DNA of 64,000 nucleotides from Deltaproteobacteria bacterium (GCA_020633895.1 JACKCT010000003.1:124001-188000); one strand, 5' to 3'; shown: positions 34,793 to 47,454, counted from the first letter of the stretch. The notes: a model not told the origin generated them from the sequence alone. Made by a program: numbers and translations.

Positions 34793-36313
34793 ATGACGGT
34801 TGAAATCAAGGGTTCGAGCCCGATCATTTTGTGTCTGATATTGGCGACGATGGCGACCATCCTGGTGTCGGCAACAGCCTGCGGCGGCGGTGACGACGAC
34901 GATGACGATATGGCCGGGGACGACGACTGCAAGGATGGATTCGTCGACAAGGACGGCTACGTCGATTGCGGCGGCGGTGACGACGACACCGATGAAGAAC
35001 TCGATGACGATGACGACGACACTACCGTCGACGATGACACCACCGACGAACCCGCGCTGAAAGTGGGCGCGACGCGGGTCGATGTTTCGCCGGCCGAGAC
35101 GGACATGCTCATCATGGGCGGCTACGACGTCGTCCTGAGCGAAGAAAAAGCCCGACGCACCACCGGCATTCATGACCCGCTCTACGCCACGGCCGTCGCT
35201 TTCGAGAACCCGGACGATCCTCCGGTCATCATGATCAACTTCGACATGGTCGGCATGATCATCACCGACATCGACAAGATCCGCGAAGGCATCGCCGAAC
35301 AACTCGAGGGCGTGGACGCCGAGGACGTCGTCGTCTCCTCCTCCCACTCCCATGCCACGCCCGACGGCGTCGGCATCTGGGGCGTGATCGTGCCGCCCAT
35401 GTCGGGCCGGGATGAAGACTACATCGACCAACTCGTCGGCGGCGGCATCCAGGCCGGCGTCACCGCTTGGAATGCCCGCGAACCGGCGACGCTCGCGGCG
35501 GCGACCGGGGACTTCGAGGAACTGCATTACAACTCGATCGTCGGCGACGAGAACGCCATCACCGACGACACCCTCACCGTGCTCGTCGCCCGGGACACGT
35601 CCGGCCATCCCATCGCGTCGGTTATGAACTGGGGGTGTCACCCGATGGTGATGGGCCCGCAGAATTCGCTGGTCTCCGCGGATTTCGCCGGGGCGTACTA
35701 CAAGTTCATGGACGAAGAAATCGGCGGCGTGAATATGTTCGTCAACGGCGCCCTGGGCGCGAGCGTCCACCCGCACAATCTGGACGACGGCTTCGAGATC
35801 GGCAGCGGCCGGGACTGGGGCTCGTGGGAGGACGTGGACAATTACGGTCGGGACCTGGCCGACGCGACGCAGGACCTCATCGACGGCGCGACGCCGGTCG
35901 AGGACACGACGATCAAGCTGCATCATCGCACCGTGAGCGCCCCCGTGGGCAATCCGTTCTTCGCCTACGCCGGTAACGGCCGCCTGATTCCGCGCGAAGT
36001 GCCTCCGATCGGTGAAGTGGGCACGACGAATATGACCGCGTTTTCCATCGGCGAGGTGCGTTTCGGGACGATCCCCGGCGAGTTGGTGCCGACGATCGGC
36101 GTGGCCGTGCGCGAGATGATGGGCAGCCCGTACACGATGCTCATCAACCTGGGCAACGACTGGATCGGGTACATCATGACCGAGGAGCAATACGGGTCGA
36201 TCCCGTATCTCTACAACACGCTCTTGTCCGCCGGGCCCTTGGTCGGCCCCACGGTGGTGGATAATTACATGGAGATTTTCGGCGCGGAGGGGGAGGCGTG
36301 GGCGACGAAGTAG
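34793..36313 (+). CDS. Asp-rich lipoprotein, neutral/alkaline ceramidase-like
   Basis: 506 aa. The signal peptide ends with VSATACGG (lipobox Cys about 26), followed by about 60 residues of Asp-rich linker interrupted by a DGFVDKDGYVDC segment. The rest matches the neutral/alkaline non-lysosomal ceramidase N-terminal domain: VGATRVDVSPAETDMLIMGG, FENPDDPPVIMINFDMVG, SSSHSHATPDG (zinc-type His) and NWGCHPMVMG. The canonical GDVSP nucleophile segment is not evident; NGALGASVHPHN occupies about that place, so activity is uncertain. It could cleave N-acyl amides of sphingolipid type outside the cell. A start at ATG 34763 is possible. Confidence 0.78.
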   Translation: MTVEIKGSSPIILCLILATMATILVSATACGGGDDDDDDMAGDDDCKDGFVDKDGYVDCGGGDDDTDEELDDDDDDTTVDDDTTDEPALKVGATRVDVSPAETDMLIMGGYDVVLSEEKARRTTGIHDPLYATAVAFENPDDPPVIMINFDMVGMIITDIDKIREGIAEQLEGVDAEDVVVSSSHSHATPDGVGIWGVIVPPMSGRDEDYIDQLVGGGIQAGVTAWNAREPATLAAATGDFEELHYNSIVGDENAITDDTLTVLVARDTSGHPIASVMNWGCHPMVMGPQNSLVSADFAGAYYKFMDEEIGGVNMFVNGALGASVHPHNLDDGFEIGSGRDWGSWEDVDNYGRDLADATQDLIDGATPVEDTTIKLHHRTVSAPVGNPFFAYAGNGRLIPREVPPIGEVGTTNMTAFSIGEVRFGTIPGELVPTIGVAVREMMGSPYTMLINLGNDWIGYIMTEEQYGSIPYLYNTLLSAGPLVGPTVVDNYMEIFGAEGEAWATK

Positions 36314-36319
36314 GTCGCC

Positions 36320-37024
36320 CTACCCCAGTCCCGCGATCTTCAGGAAATTCTTCATCAGGCGTTTGGCGTTTTCCTCGACCGTGGGACCGTGCGCCTCGAG
36401 GGTGGCGATCATCAGATCGGGCGGGTTGACGCCGGGCAGTTCCAAATCCTCCGGGCGGACCTTGAACCACTTTTGCACCATGTCGATGGTCGCCTCCAGG
36501 TGGAACTGCATCCCGTAGGCTTTCTCGCCGAAACGAAACGCCTGGTTGGCGACCAGCACGCCGCGGGCCAGACGGTGGGCGTCGCGGGGGATCTCGAACG
36601 TATCCAGGTGCCATTGAAAGACGAGAAACTCACGTTCGAAGCCCTGGAAGATCGGGTCGTTGAGACCTTGCACCGTCAGGGTCATCGGGCTGCAACCCAC
36701 TTCCGGCGTGCGGGAGGGCGTGACCGGCGCGCCCAGGGCACGGGCCAGGATCTGCGCCCCCAACGAGACTCCCAACACCGCGTTGCCCTTGGCAACGGCC
36801 GCGGCCACATAGGTGATCTCGTCGTTCACCCATTTGGGAGCGAATTTCTCCACCGCCGCCGACTGCCCGGCGAGAAGAATCAACACGTCGTCGCTTTGCA
36901 GCGGATCGGGCAGCGGGTCCCCCTGATAGATGCGCACATAGGTAAAAGGCAGGCCTTTTTTGACCAGGACATCCTCGAAGTACCCCAGCGTCGCGACCGG
37001 GCTGTGGGAAATCACATAAATCAA
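36320..37024 (-). CDS. class I glutamine-amidotransferase-like protein with Ser at the nucleophile
   Basis: 234 aa from a TTG at 37024 with AGAGGA upstream, giving IYVISHSPVATLGYFEDVL as the first strand-helix unit. The fold signature is clear: VLILLAGQSAA, VLGVSLGAQILARALGA and YGMQFHLEAT. The usual G-x-C-x-G-x-Q elbow reads G-V-S-L-G-A-Q, so the Cys is Ser87 (codon TCG) while His175 and Glu177 remain. Glutaminase activity is therefore doubtful; it may be a regulatory, gamma-glutamyl-hydrolase-like or inactive paralogue. It converges on the ceramidase-like gene with a 6-bp gap. Longer starts run into the tandem repeat at 37121. Confidence 0.8.
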   Translation of the reverse strand: MIYVISHSPVATLGYFEDVLVKKGLPFTYVRIYQGDPLPDPLQSDDVLILLAGQSAAVEKFAPKWVNDEITYVAAAVAKGNAVLGVSLGAQILARALGAPVTPSRTPEVGCSPMTLTVQGLNDPIFQGFEREFLVFQWHLDTFEIPRDAHRLARGVLVANQAFRFGEKAYGMQFHLEATIDMVQKWFKVRPEDLELPGVNPPDLMIATLEAHGPTVEENAKRLMKNFLKIAGLG

Positions 37025-37120
37025 ATTTCGTCCTCTCAAACGACGGCCCGAGGCCGCGATCCCGTCGGAAATCCTAGCCCGAGCGATGCGGAACTTCAAA
37101 CCGTTCCCGGCACGCTCCCT

Positions 37121-37176
37121 GAGTTGGCAGCTCAGCGTTGGCAGCTCAGCGTTGGCAGCCCGGCGTTGGCAGCCCG
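37121..37176 (+). repeat. four tandem copies of a 14-bp unit
   Basis: GAGTTGGCAGCTCA, GCGTTGGCAGCTCA, GCGTTGGCAGCCCG, GCGTTGGCAGCCCG at 37121, 37135, 37149 and 37163. Each holds TTGGCA, a near-consensus -35. The array lies between divergent genes. Confidence 0.9.
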
Positions 37177-37194
37177 GCGGCCTTTTGCTAGCAT
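37166..37194 (+). promoter_or_regulatory. candidate promoter overlapping the last tandem unit
   Basis: TTGGCA at 37166-37171 (last 14-bp unit), a 17-nt spacer and TAGCAT at 37189-37194, 36 nt before the ATG at 37231. Confidence 0.55.
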
Positions 37195-37230
37195 CGGCGC
37201 CCACTTGAATGGACGAGACGCCGCTCCCCC

Positions 37231-38316
37231 ATGAACAAGCCCGACAAATCGAAGTTTCCCAAATGGCCCGTGCTCGCCGCCGTCATCGCGATTGTCGTGT
37301 CCATTGCGGCGGCGGCTGTGGTCTTTCGCGTGACCGAGCCCCAGAAGGAAGCGCCGAAGTTTGAGATGAAGGTCGAGCGCATCGAGACGCCGGCTCAGCT
37401 CAAGGACTTTCCCGACCTGCCCAAGGACGTCAAGAACGCGTTCGACCTGGCGAAGTTTCACTTCTTCGCGCCGGTCGAATGGTGGTATGTCAACGCGCAT
37501 CTCAAAGACGTGGAAGGCAATCCCTTCACGCTCATGTTTGCCCTGCTCAAGAACGGCGCGTTGTTCGGCGTCATCACGGACGTGAAGGCTCAGCGCACGG
37601 TGCCCATCGCGCTGACGAATCAACGGGTGCATCAGGATGGAGTGAAACGAAAGTTCACGGTGGGGCCCAGCTCAATCACCCAGCCCGACGCGGCGCGCCT
37701 TTGCTACCAACTCGTTCTGGACCAACCGGCCATCGGCGTCGATCTGGAATTTTGCGCGACGAAGGCGCCGCTGGCGGTCAACGGCACGGGCGAAATCCAA
37801 ATGGGCAAGGCGGGCAAGAGCGCGTATTTCTCCATCACCCGCGCGAAGGTCCAAGGCACCGGCCGGCACGGCGAGCGCGAGTCGCGCCTGTCGGGCACGG
37901 GTTGGATCGACCGGCAATGGGGCGGTTGGGCCGACACGGATTTCGACCGCTGGGATTGGATGTCGTTGCAGATCGACGGCGGCGGGGAATTGCTGGTCTT
38001 CGTTTTCACGCTCGACGGCAAGGTCGTGCATCAGATCGCGAACTACTATCCCCCCGAAGGCGAAGTCGAGCACGGCATGGACTTCACCCTCACGCCGACG
38101 GCGACCTGGACCTCCCCGGCGACCAAAGCGACCTGGGACACGGCCTGGACCTTTGCCGTGCCCTCGCGAAAAGCGACCGTCACCGTCACCGCCGACGTCC
38201 CCTCCAGCGAAGTCGACCCTGTTCTGTGGGAAGGCTCCGTCCGATTTGACGGCACCTGGGACGGCAAGCCCGTCACCGGCCAAGGCTTTTTCGAAGAACG
38301 TCGCAAAACCTGGTAG
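37231..38316 (+). CDS. AttH/CrtC-like lipocalin-domain protein
   Basis: 361 aa. An N-terminal membrane helix (about 11-32) anchors it or acts as a signal peptide. The periplasmic part has PVEWWYVNAHL and later GTGWIDRQWGGWADTDFDRW, the paired motifs of the AttH/CrtC two-lipocalin family, which includes carotenoid 1,2-hydratase and putative secreted hydrolases. No carotenoid gene is nearby, so that reaction is not supported. A hydrophobic ligand or polyketide/carotenoid-like substrate is plausible. It is likely expressed from the promoter in the 14-bp repeat and followed by a repeat element. Confidence 0.8.
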   Translation: MNKPDKSKFPKWPVLAAVIAIVVSIAAAAVVFRVTEPQKEAPKFEMKVERIETPAQLKDFPDLPKDVKNAFDLAKFHFFAPVEWWYVNAHLKDVEGNPFTLMFALLKNGALFGVITDVKAQRTVPIALTNQRVHQDGVKRKFTVGPSSITQPDAARLCYQLVLDQPAIGVDLEFCATKAPLAVNGTGEIQMGKAGKSAYFSITRAKVQGTGRHGERESRLSGTGWIDRQWGGWADTDFDRWDWMSLQIDGGGELLVFVFTLDGKVVHQIANYYPPEGEVEHGMDFTLTPTATWTSPATKATWDTAWTFAVPSRKATVTVTADVPSSEVDPVLWEGSVRFDGTWDGKPVTGQGFFEERRKTW

Positions 38317-38323
38317 CCCCCAA

Positions 38324-38379
38324 CAGAGCCGCGCCCAGCTTGCCATGCCGCAGCCTTGGCAAGCAGATCGAGGCTCTGT
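38324..38379. repeat. CAGAGCC repeat, short hairpin-like copy
   Basis: CAGAGCCGCGCCCAGCTTGC at the left and GAGGCTCTG at the right, so the ends can pair. The left part matches the unit at 31642. It lies between convergent genes and might serve as a 3' hairpin for the AttH-like transcript. Confidence 0.7.
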
Positions 38380-38398
38380 TCGGTTGGAATCGATTCCC

Positions 38399-38436
38399 AA
38401 AAACGAAAGCGGGCCGCCGCCGCACGGCCACCCGCT
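38399..38436 (-). terminator. intrinsic terminator of clpB
   Basis: On the minus strand AGCGGG (38431-38436) pairs with CCCGCT (38408-38413) around a GC-rich loop, and TTTCGTTTTT follows. It lies 28 nt after the clpB stop. Confidence 0.7.
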
Positions 38437-38464
38437 CCTTTTCATCTCGATTGTTCACGCGCCT

Positions 38465-41059
<2,595 letters not shown>

Positions 41060-41208
41060 GGCGCTATCCCCTTGGGCGTATTGCCTTGTGATCGACGGGC
41101 GCGGAGGCCCGCGTTTCGACCATTCGAACTAACAAAAAGTTAACCACATTTTTCTCCCAGGCAAGGTCCAAGGATGGATTTTGAATCCGGCATCCGGCGC
41201 ACGGCCCC

Positions 41209-41237
41209 AAAAGAAAACCGACGCCCGAAGGCGTCGG
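41209..41237 (-). terminator. intrinsic terminator after degP
   Basis: Perfect stem CCGACGCC-TTCG-GGCGTCGG on the minus strand (41218-41237) followed by TTTTCTTTT (41209-41217). It closes the dnaK-degP operon and isolates clpB. Confidence 0.92.
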
Positions 41238-41270
41238 TTCGTGTCATTCGGCGAATTGTCGAACGGGGGA

Positions 41271-42734
41271 TCAGCGGGTCAGTGTCGTCAGGAACGAGCC
41301 GTCGCTGCGTCCGATGAGCAGGAGCGCGGACTGCCCCTTGTCGAGTTTCTTGAGGACCGTGACGACGTCGGCCGCGCTTGTGACCGGCTTGCGATTGACC
41401 TCGAGGATCGCGTCACCTTCCCGCACTCCCGCGTCGGCGGCGGCGCTACCGTGGGCCACTTTCACCACCAGCGCGCCGTGGCCGGGGTCGACCTTGAGGG
41501 TTTTGGCCATCTCGGCCGGCAGGTCACGCAGAGCCAGACCCAATTCCTCGCGAGGCTCGGTGGCGCTGGCGACGGTCGTGTCGTCGTCGAGCTTGCCGAT
41601 CTTCACGGTCAGCGTCACCGGTTTGCCGTCGCGGATCACTTCCACGTCAACCTTCTTGTCCACCGGCGTGGCGGCCACGACGCGCGGCAGGTCGTTGGAG
41701 CTTTCCACGTCCTGGCCATCGAATTTGCGAATCAGGTCGTAGCGCTTGAAGCCCGCGTCCTGGGCCGGCGAATCGTCCATCACCTGGCTGACCAGCGCGC
41801 CGGTGGCGTCTTCGATCTCCAGGGCGTCGGCCAATTCCTCCGTCACCGGCTGGATCAGCACGCCCAGCCAGCCGCGCGTCACCGAGCCTTCGGTCTTCAA
41901 CTGTTCGATGATCTCGCTGGCCATATTCGACGGGATGGCGAAGCCGATGCCCTGGCCGCTGGCGTTGATGAGCGTATTGATGCCGATGACCTCGCCCCGG
42001 GTGTTGATGAGCGGACCGCCCGAGTTGCCCGGGTTGATAGAGGCGTCGGTCTGGATGAAGTCGTCATAGGGCCCGGCGCCGATCACACGGCCCTTGGCCG
42101 AGACGATGCCCGCCGTGACCGTGTGGGACAGGCCGAAGGGGTTGCCGATGGCCATAACCCATTCGCCGATCTGCAACTCGTCCGAATCGCCCAGGGCCAG
42201 GGCCGGCAGGTTCTGGGGCTCCTTGATTTTGAGCAGCGCGATATCCGTCTTGGGGTCCGTGCCCACCAGCTCGGCTTCGAATTTGTGCTCGTCGAGCAGC
42301 TCGACCTGGATCTTGGTGGCGCCGTCAACCACGTGGTTGTTGGTGACGATGTAGCCGTCGTGGCTGATGACAAAGCCCGAGCCCTGGCCCCGCTGGATGC
42401 GGTCGCCCTCGGGAACGCCGAAGCGCTCAAAGAAATCCCGGAAGGGATCGCCCTGGCCGAACGGGGTGCGGAAGCCCATCATGCCGCCGCCGGAAATCGT
42501 CTTTTCCACGTTGATGAACACGACCGCCGGCATGGCTTTCTTGGCCAGATCCACGAAACTCTGGCTGGCCTGATTGAGGGTCTGCGTGTCCAGCGCGAGC
42601 GTCGCGGGACTCTCGGCGGCCTGGGCCGTCGGAGCGGCGGTGGCTTCGTCCTTCATTCCCTCGGCGGTGCAAAACGCGGTGGCGAACATGACGCCCACCA
42701 GGGCCAACAGGATCAACTTGCGCCAGATGCTCAT
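41271..42734 (-). CDS. degP: DegP/HtrA (Do-family) periplasmic protease
   Basis: 487 aa with an N-terminal signal peptide (1-24). The protease domain has TNNHVV (His134), KTDIALL (Asp164) and GNSGGP (Ser238), with a Q-linker/LA-loop region FGQGDPFRDFFERFG. Two PDZ domains complete the typical Do layout. The ATG at 42734 is chosen because AAAGGAG lies 6 nt upstream; longer frames to 42785 lack this. It is the last gene of the heat-shock operon and pairs cytoplasmic chaperones with envelope quality control. Confidence 0.94.
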   Translation of the reverse strand: MSIWRKLILLALVGVMFATAFCTAEGMKDEATAAPTAQAAESPATLALDTQTLNQASQSFVDLAKKAMPAVVFINVEKTISGGGMMGFRTPFGQGDPFRDFFERFGVPEGDRIQRGQGSGFVISHDGYIVTNNHVVDGATKIQVELLDEHKFEAELVGTDPKTDIALLKIKEPQNLPALALGDSDELQIGEWVMAIGNPFGLSHTVTAGIVSAKGRVIGAGPYDDFIQTDASINPGNSGGPLINTRGEVIGINTLINASGQGIGFAIPSNMASEIIEQLKTEGSVTRGWLGVLIQPVTEELADALEIEDATGALVSQVMDDSPAQDAGFKRYDLIRKFDGQDVESSNDLPRVVAATPVDKKVDVEVIRDGKPVTLTVKIGKLDDDTTVASATEPREELGLALRDLPAEMAKTLKVDPGHGALVVKVAHGSAAADAGVREGDAILEVNRKPVTSAADVVTVLKKLDKGQSALLLIGRSDGSFLTTLTR

Positions 42735-42765
42735 CCAAATCTCCTTTGTCGATTTCATGGGGCAC

Positions 42766-43266
42766 CTACCGCCGAGCCTGCACATAGCGCAGACGCAAAT
42801 CCCGGAGCGTGACCGAAAGAAATTCGGCTTCCTCGTTGTCCAAATTGCCCTTGGTCTTTTCGGAAAGCATGCCCAACAGGTCGATGGTGTGTTTGGCCAT
42901 CGGCAGATCGGCCGCCCGCTTGCCGTCCGGGTCGGCGATCTCCCCCAGATGCATCATGGCCGCGGAGGCCAGGGAGAAAACCAGACTGGCGAACGACGGC
43001 TCGGGCAATCGGGGCCCGCCGCCTTTCTGCTCGCTCGCCGCCTGACGGGAAGCCTGTTCGAACTGCTCCGCCGCGTGCTCATCGGCGCTGGTCGGCGCGT
43101 CTTGGGCGGCCTCTTCCACCTTCTCGGCGGGCTTATCCGCCGCGACCTCCGCGGGCTCGGTGTCCTTGGGCTTTTCGACGTCTCGGGATTTGACCTCCCC
43201 GCCTTCCATTCGCAGTCGGCGCTTGTCCTCGACTTTGATTTTTCCTTCGCTGCCGTCCTCAGACAT
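42766..43266 (-). CDS. DUF1844 protein with charged N-terminal extension
   Basis: 166 aa. The first 85 residues are Lys/Glu/Ala-rich and probably disordered. The last 75 form the DUF1844 domain: FASLVFSLASAAMMHLGEI, then PMAKHTIDLLGMLSEKTKGN and NEEAEFLSVTLRDLRLRYV. Its molecular role is unknown; it is common in deltaproteobacteria and planctomycetes. The start at 43266 has AGGAGG 7 nt upstream. It lies between grpE and degP with gaps of 64 and 31 nt, so it is probably cotranscribed with chaperones. Confidence 0.85.
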   Translation of the reverse strand: MSEDGSEGKIKVEDKRRLRMEGGEVKSRDVEKPKDTEPAEVAADKPAEKVEEAAQDAPTSADEHAAEQFEQASRQAASEQKGGGPRLPEPSFASLVFSLASAAMMHLGEIADPDGKRAADLPMAKHTIDLLGMLSEKTKGNLDNEEAEFLSVTLRDLRLRYVQARR

Positions 43267-43330
43267 CCGCTTTCCTCCTGGAGTTCCCGTCGTTGTCGGT
43301 CCGGTGTGACGCACCGCGCCCCGGGTGAGC

Positions 43331-43918
43331 CTACGGCTGTTTGGCCACCCGAACCTTCGCCGCCCGCAGCAACCGGCCGTTGAGCCGATAGCCTTTTTGA
43401 TACACGCCCAAGATTTTGCCGGGCTCGACCTCGTCGTTGGGCTCGGCCATGAGCACCTCGTGGACATTCGGATCCAACTCTTCGCCCGTCCGGGCGTCCA
43501 CCCGCTCAAGCCCCAGGCCGCCCAGGCAGGCGTTCAACTGCTTGAGCACGGCCTCGAATCCTTGGCGCAGCGCGGCGCCGTCCCCACCAGCAACCATGGC
43601 CTGCTCGGCCAGGTCCATACTGTCCAACGCCGGCAACAAGGCTTCCACCGCCTCGGCCAGACCCCGCTCGCGTCCCCGCGAAAATTCGTTCGCGTTCTTC
43701 TTGCGATAGTTGTCGAACTCGGCGGCCAGACGCTGAATGTGGTCGAGCAATTCCCGCTCGCGCTCCTCGGGGGTCTGCGTCGGCGCTTCGGATTCGTGAT
43801 GGGCTTCGGCTTCGTTGATCTCGTCGACCACGTCGTGGCCTTCGGGCTCGGGATCGACCAGCACCGGCGCTTCGTCGTCCTCGGCCGCGCCGTGAGATTT
43901 CTTCTGGCTTGCTGTCAT
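43331..43918 (-). CDS. grpE: nucleotide exchange factor GrpE
   Basis: 195 aa. An acidic, flexible N-terminus is followed by the long helix (DHIQRLAAEFDNYRKKNANE) and the beta domain ending YRLNGRLLRAAKVRVAK. GFEAVLKQLNACLGGLGLERV is the family's dimer-core segment. It releases ADP from DnaK. The ATG 43918 has GAGGAAGG upstream; an in-frame upstream ATG at 43939 lacks a site. The gene lies 65 nt after dnaJ, with two hairpins in between. Confidence 0.94.
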   Translation of the reverse strand: MTASQKKSHGAAEDDEAPVLVDPEPEGHDVVDEINEAEAHHESEAPTQTPEERERELLDHIQRLAAEFDNYRKKNANEFSRGRERGLAEAVEALLPALDSMDLAEQAMVAGGDGAALRQGFEAVLKQLNACLGGLGLERVDARTGEELDPNVHEVLMAEPNDEVEPGKILGVYQKGYRLNGRLLRAAKVRVAKQP

Positions 43919-43931
43919 TGTTCCTTCCTCG

Positions 43932-43970
43932 GGCGACAATGTCGCCGGGCGGGGAGAACTTCGCTCCCCG
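43932..43970 (-). other. double hairpin between dnaJ and grpE
   Basis: Two adjacent stems, GGCGAC/GTCGCC (43932-43946, 3-nt loop) and CGGGGAG/CTCCCCG (43950-43970, 7-nt loop). Neither has a T-run, so these are more likely processing or stability elements than terminators. Confidence 0.5.
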
Positions 43971-43983
43971 ATGGATGTCCGCG

Positions 43984-44931
43984 TTAGGCCGCGCCGGCCG
44001 GTCGGGCCTGCACGGGGTTGCGCAAGTCGAATTGCTTGATGAGCTCGCGGCTCTTTTCGTCCACGTCCTTGGGCACGACGATCTTCACCGTCACCAACAA
44101 ATCTCCCGCCTTGCCGCTCTTGCGAGGCACGCCCTTGCCGGCGATACGCAGCGTCTGCCCGCCCTGCGTTCCGGGGGGAAGGGAGATCGTCGTGGTGCCG
44201 AAGGGTGTTTGCACCGGCACCTTCGCTCCCAACACCGCCTCGGCGATGGACACGCCGACGGTGGTCTTCAGATTTTCGCCTTCCCGGGCAAACTGACCAT
44301 GGGGACGCACATGGGCGTGGATGATCAGATCGCCGGCGGGCCCGCCGCCGGGTCCGGGCAGCCCCTTGCCGCGCAGGCGGATCTTGCCGCCGTCCTTGAG
44401 ACCGACAGGCACGGTGAAGGACACGCGCTGGGGCCCGCCGGGGCCGTCGAGGGTCACGGTCTTTTTCGCGCCGTGCAGCACGTCCATCAGGTCCAGATGC
44501 ATCTCGGCGGTGACGGTCTGCCCCTGGACAGGACGCGGTCGCCCGCCGCCGAAGCCCCGCGCTCCCCCGCCGCCGAATCCGCCGCCGCCGAACAGGTCGT
44601 TGAGGATGTCGTGCAGCCCCGAGCCGGAGAAGCTCTGGCCGAAGCCCCGGAAGTTGCCCTGGGCGTTTTGAAAGTCGAAACCGGAGAAATCGAAACCGGC
44701 GTGCCCCGGCCCCTGCTCATGACCGAACTGGTCGTATTTCTGGCGGGCTTCCTTATTGGACAGCACGGCGTAGGCCTCGGAGACCTCCTTGAAGTTCTTC
44801 TCGGCCTCGGCGTCGTCCTTGTTGAAATCCGGGTGATACTTGCGCGCCAACTTGCGGTACGCCGACTTGATCTGTTTGTCGTCGGCGTTTTTCGCCACAC
44901 CCAGAACGTCGTAGTAATCCCGTTTGGCCAC
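43984..44931 (-). CDS. dnaJ: DnaJ/CbpA-type class B J-domain chaperone
   Basis: 315 aa. J domain at 1-66 (KRDYYDVLGVAKNADDKQIK, with HPD in KYHPDFNKDD), a Gly/Phe-rich region (about 75-140), then two beta-sandwich client-binding domains. The four CxxCxGxG zinc motifs of class A DnaJ are absent, so it is a CbpA-like class B protein serving as the operon's DnaJ. A GTG at 44931 is chosen: GGGAG lies 8 nt upstream and VAKRDYY matches the usual N-terminus; ATG 44946 is the alternative. It stimulates DnaK ATPase and delivers clients. Confidence 0.93.
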   Translation of the reverse strand: MAKRDYYDVLGVAKNADDKQIKSAYRKLARKYHPDFNKDDAEAEKNFKEVSEAYAVLSNKEARQKYDQFGHEQGPGHAGFDFSGFDFQNAQGNFRGFGQSFSGSGLHDILNDLFGGGGFGGGGARGFGGGRPRPVQGQTVTAEMHLDLMDVLHGAKKTVTLDGPGGPQRVSFTVPVGLKDGGKIRLRGKGLPGPGGGPAGDLIIHAHVRPHGQFAREGENLKTTVGVSIAEAVLGAKVPVQTPFGTTTISLPPGTQGGQTLRIAGKGVPRKSGKAGDLLVTVKIVVPKDVDEKSRELIKQFDLRNPVQARPAGAA

Positions 44932-44950
44932 GGGTTCATCTCCCATAATG

Positions 44951-44993
44951 AAAGGTCCACACCGGGGCTTGGCGCCGAGCGACGTGGACCTTT
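44951..44993 (-). other. long hairpin just upstream of dnaJ
   Basis: AAAGGTCCAC (44951-44960) and GTGGACCTTT (44984-44993) are perfect 10-bp inverted repeats. On the minus-strand transcript the second arm reads GTGGACCTTTC, a weak terminator-like end, 20 nt before the dnaJ start. It could lower dnaJ-grpE-degP expression relative to dnaK-hsp20. Confidence 0.5.
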
Positions 44994-45080
44994 GTCTTAA
45001 CATCGAATTCGACGGTCCGAACGCCTCCCGGCATACGATGATCCGTCATGCATCCCACGCACCCCACGCCGAAAATCCGG

Positions 45081-45512
45081 CTAGGCCTTGCCCAGCTTGA
45101 CCTCCAGCAGACCGCCGTGGAGGCGGTGTTCCAGGGAGGCGGGATCGACCGGCCCGGGCAAGGTCACGGTGCGTTGACGGCGTGCTCCCAATTGCTCGAC
45201 GCGAACCGGCTTGAGCCCGTCGGAATCGTCGTCCCGGCGCGCGGCCGTGACCACGACCTCCCGGCCGCTGATCGTCACCGACACGTCCTCGGCCCGCACC
45301 CCCGGCAGTTCGATAACCAGGTGGTACTCGCCTTCGCTTTCGATCAGATCGCAGGCCGGTCCGGCCGGAGACTCGGCGCCCGCGTCCGCGTCCTCGCGCA
45401 TGGGAGTGGAGGTTTCATCGGCCGACGCCCGGCGACGCGCTTCGATGCGACGTTGCAGTTCCTTGGCCAGTTGGGCCAGGTCTTTGGAGTCGTCGGCCAA
45501 ATGTCCGTCCAA
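45081..45512 (-). CDS. hsp20: small heat-shock protein (Hsp20/alpha-crystallin)
   Basis: 143 aa. The alpha-crystallin domain spans about 50-135: EGEYHLVIELPGVRAEDVSV, then the GLLEVKLGKA end (A-x-x-x-G-x-L region is GGLLEV). The N-terminal arm is short and charged. The usual C-terminal I-x-I tail is missing, because the protein stops right after the last strand, so higher oligomers may be weak. It is 19 nt after dnaK and thus part of the operon; it would hold unfolding proteins for DnaK and ClpB. Confidence 0.9.
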   Translation of the reverse strand: MDGHLADDSKDLAQLAKELQRRIEARRRASADETSTPMREDADAGAESPAGPACDLIESEGEYHLVIELPGVRAEDVSVTISGREVVVTAARRDDDSDGLKPVRVEQLGARRQRTVTLPGPVDPASLEHRLHGGLLEVKLGKA

Positions 45513-45531
45513 TCCGTCCTATGCGTCAGAC

Positions 45532-47454
<1,923 letters not shown>

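Noticed and set aside
36301-36319. Terminator between the convergent ceramidase-like and amidotransferase-like genes
   Set aside because: GGCGAC/GTCGCC can pair over a 7-nt loop, but neither strand has a T-run after it.
43984-44931. Classical class A DnaJ
   Set aside because: The four CxxCxGxG zinc motifs are missing between the Gly/Phe region and the beta domains, so class B is called instead.
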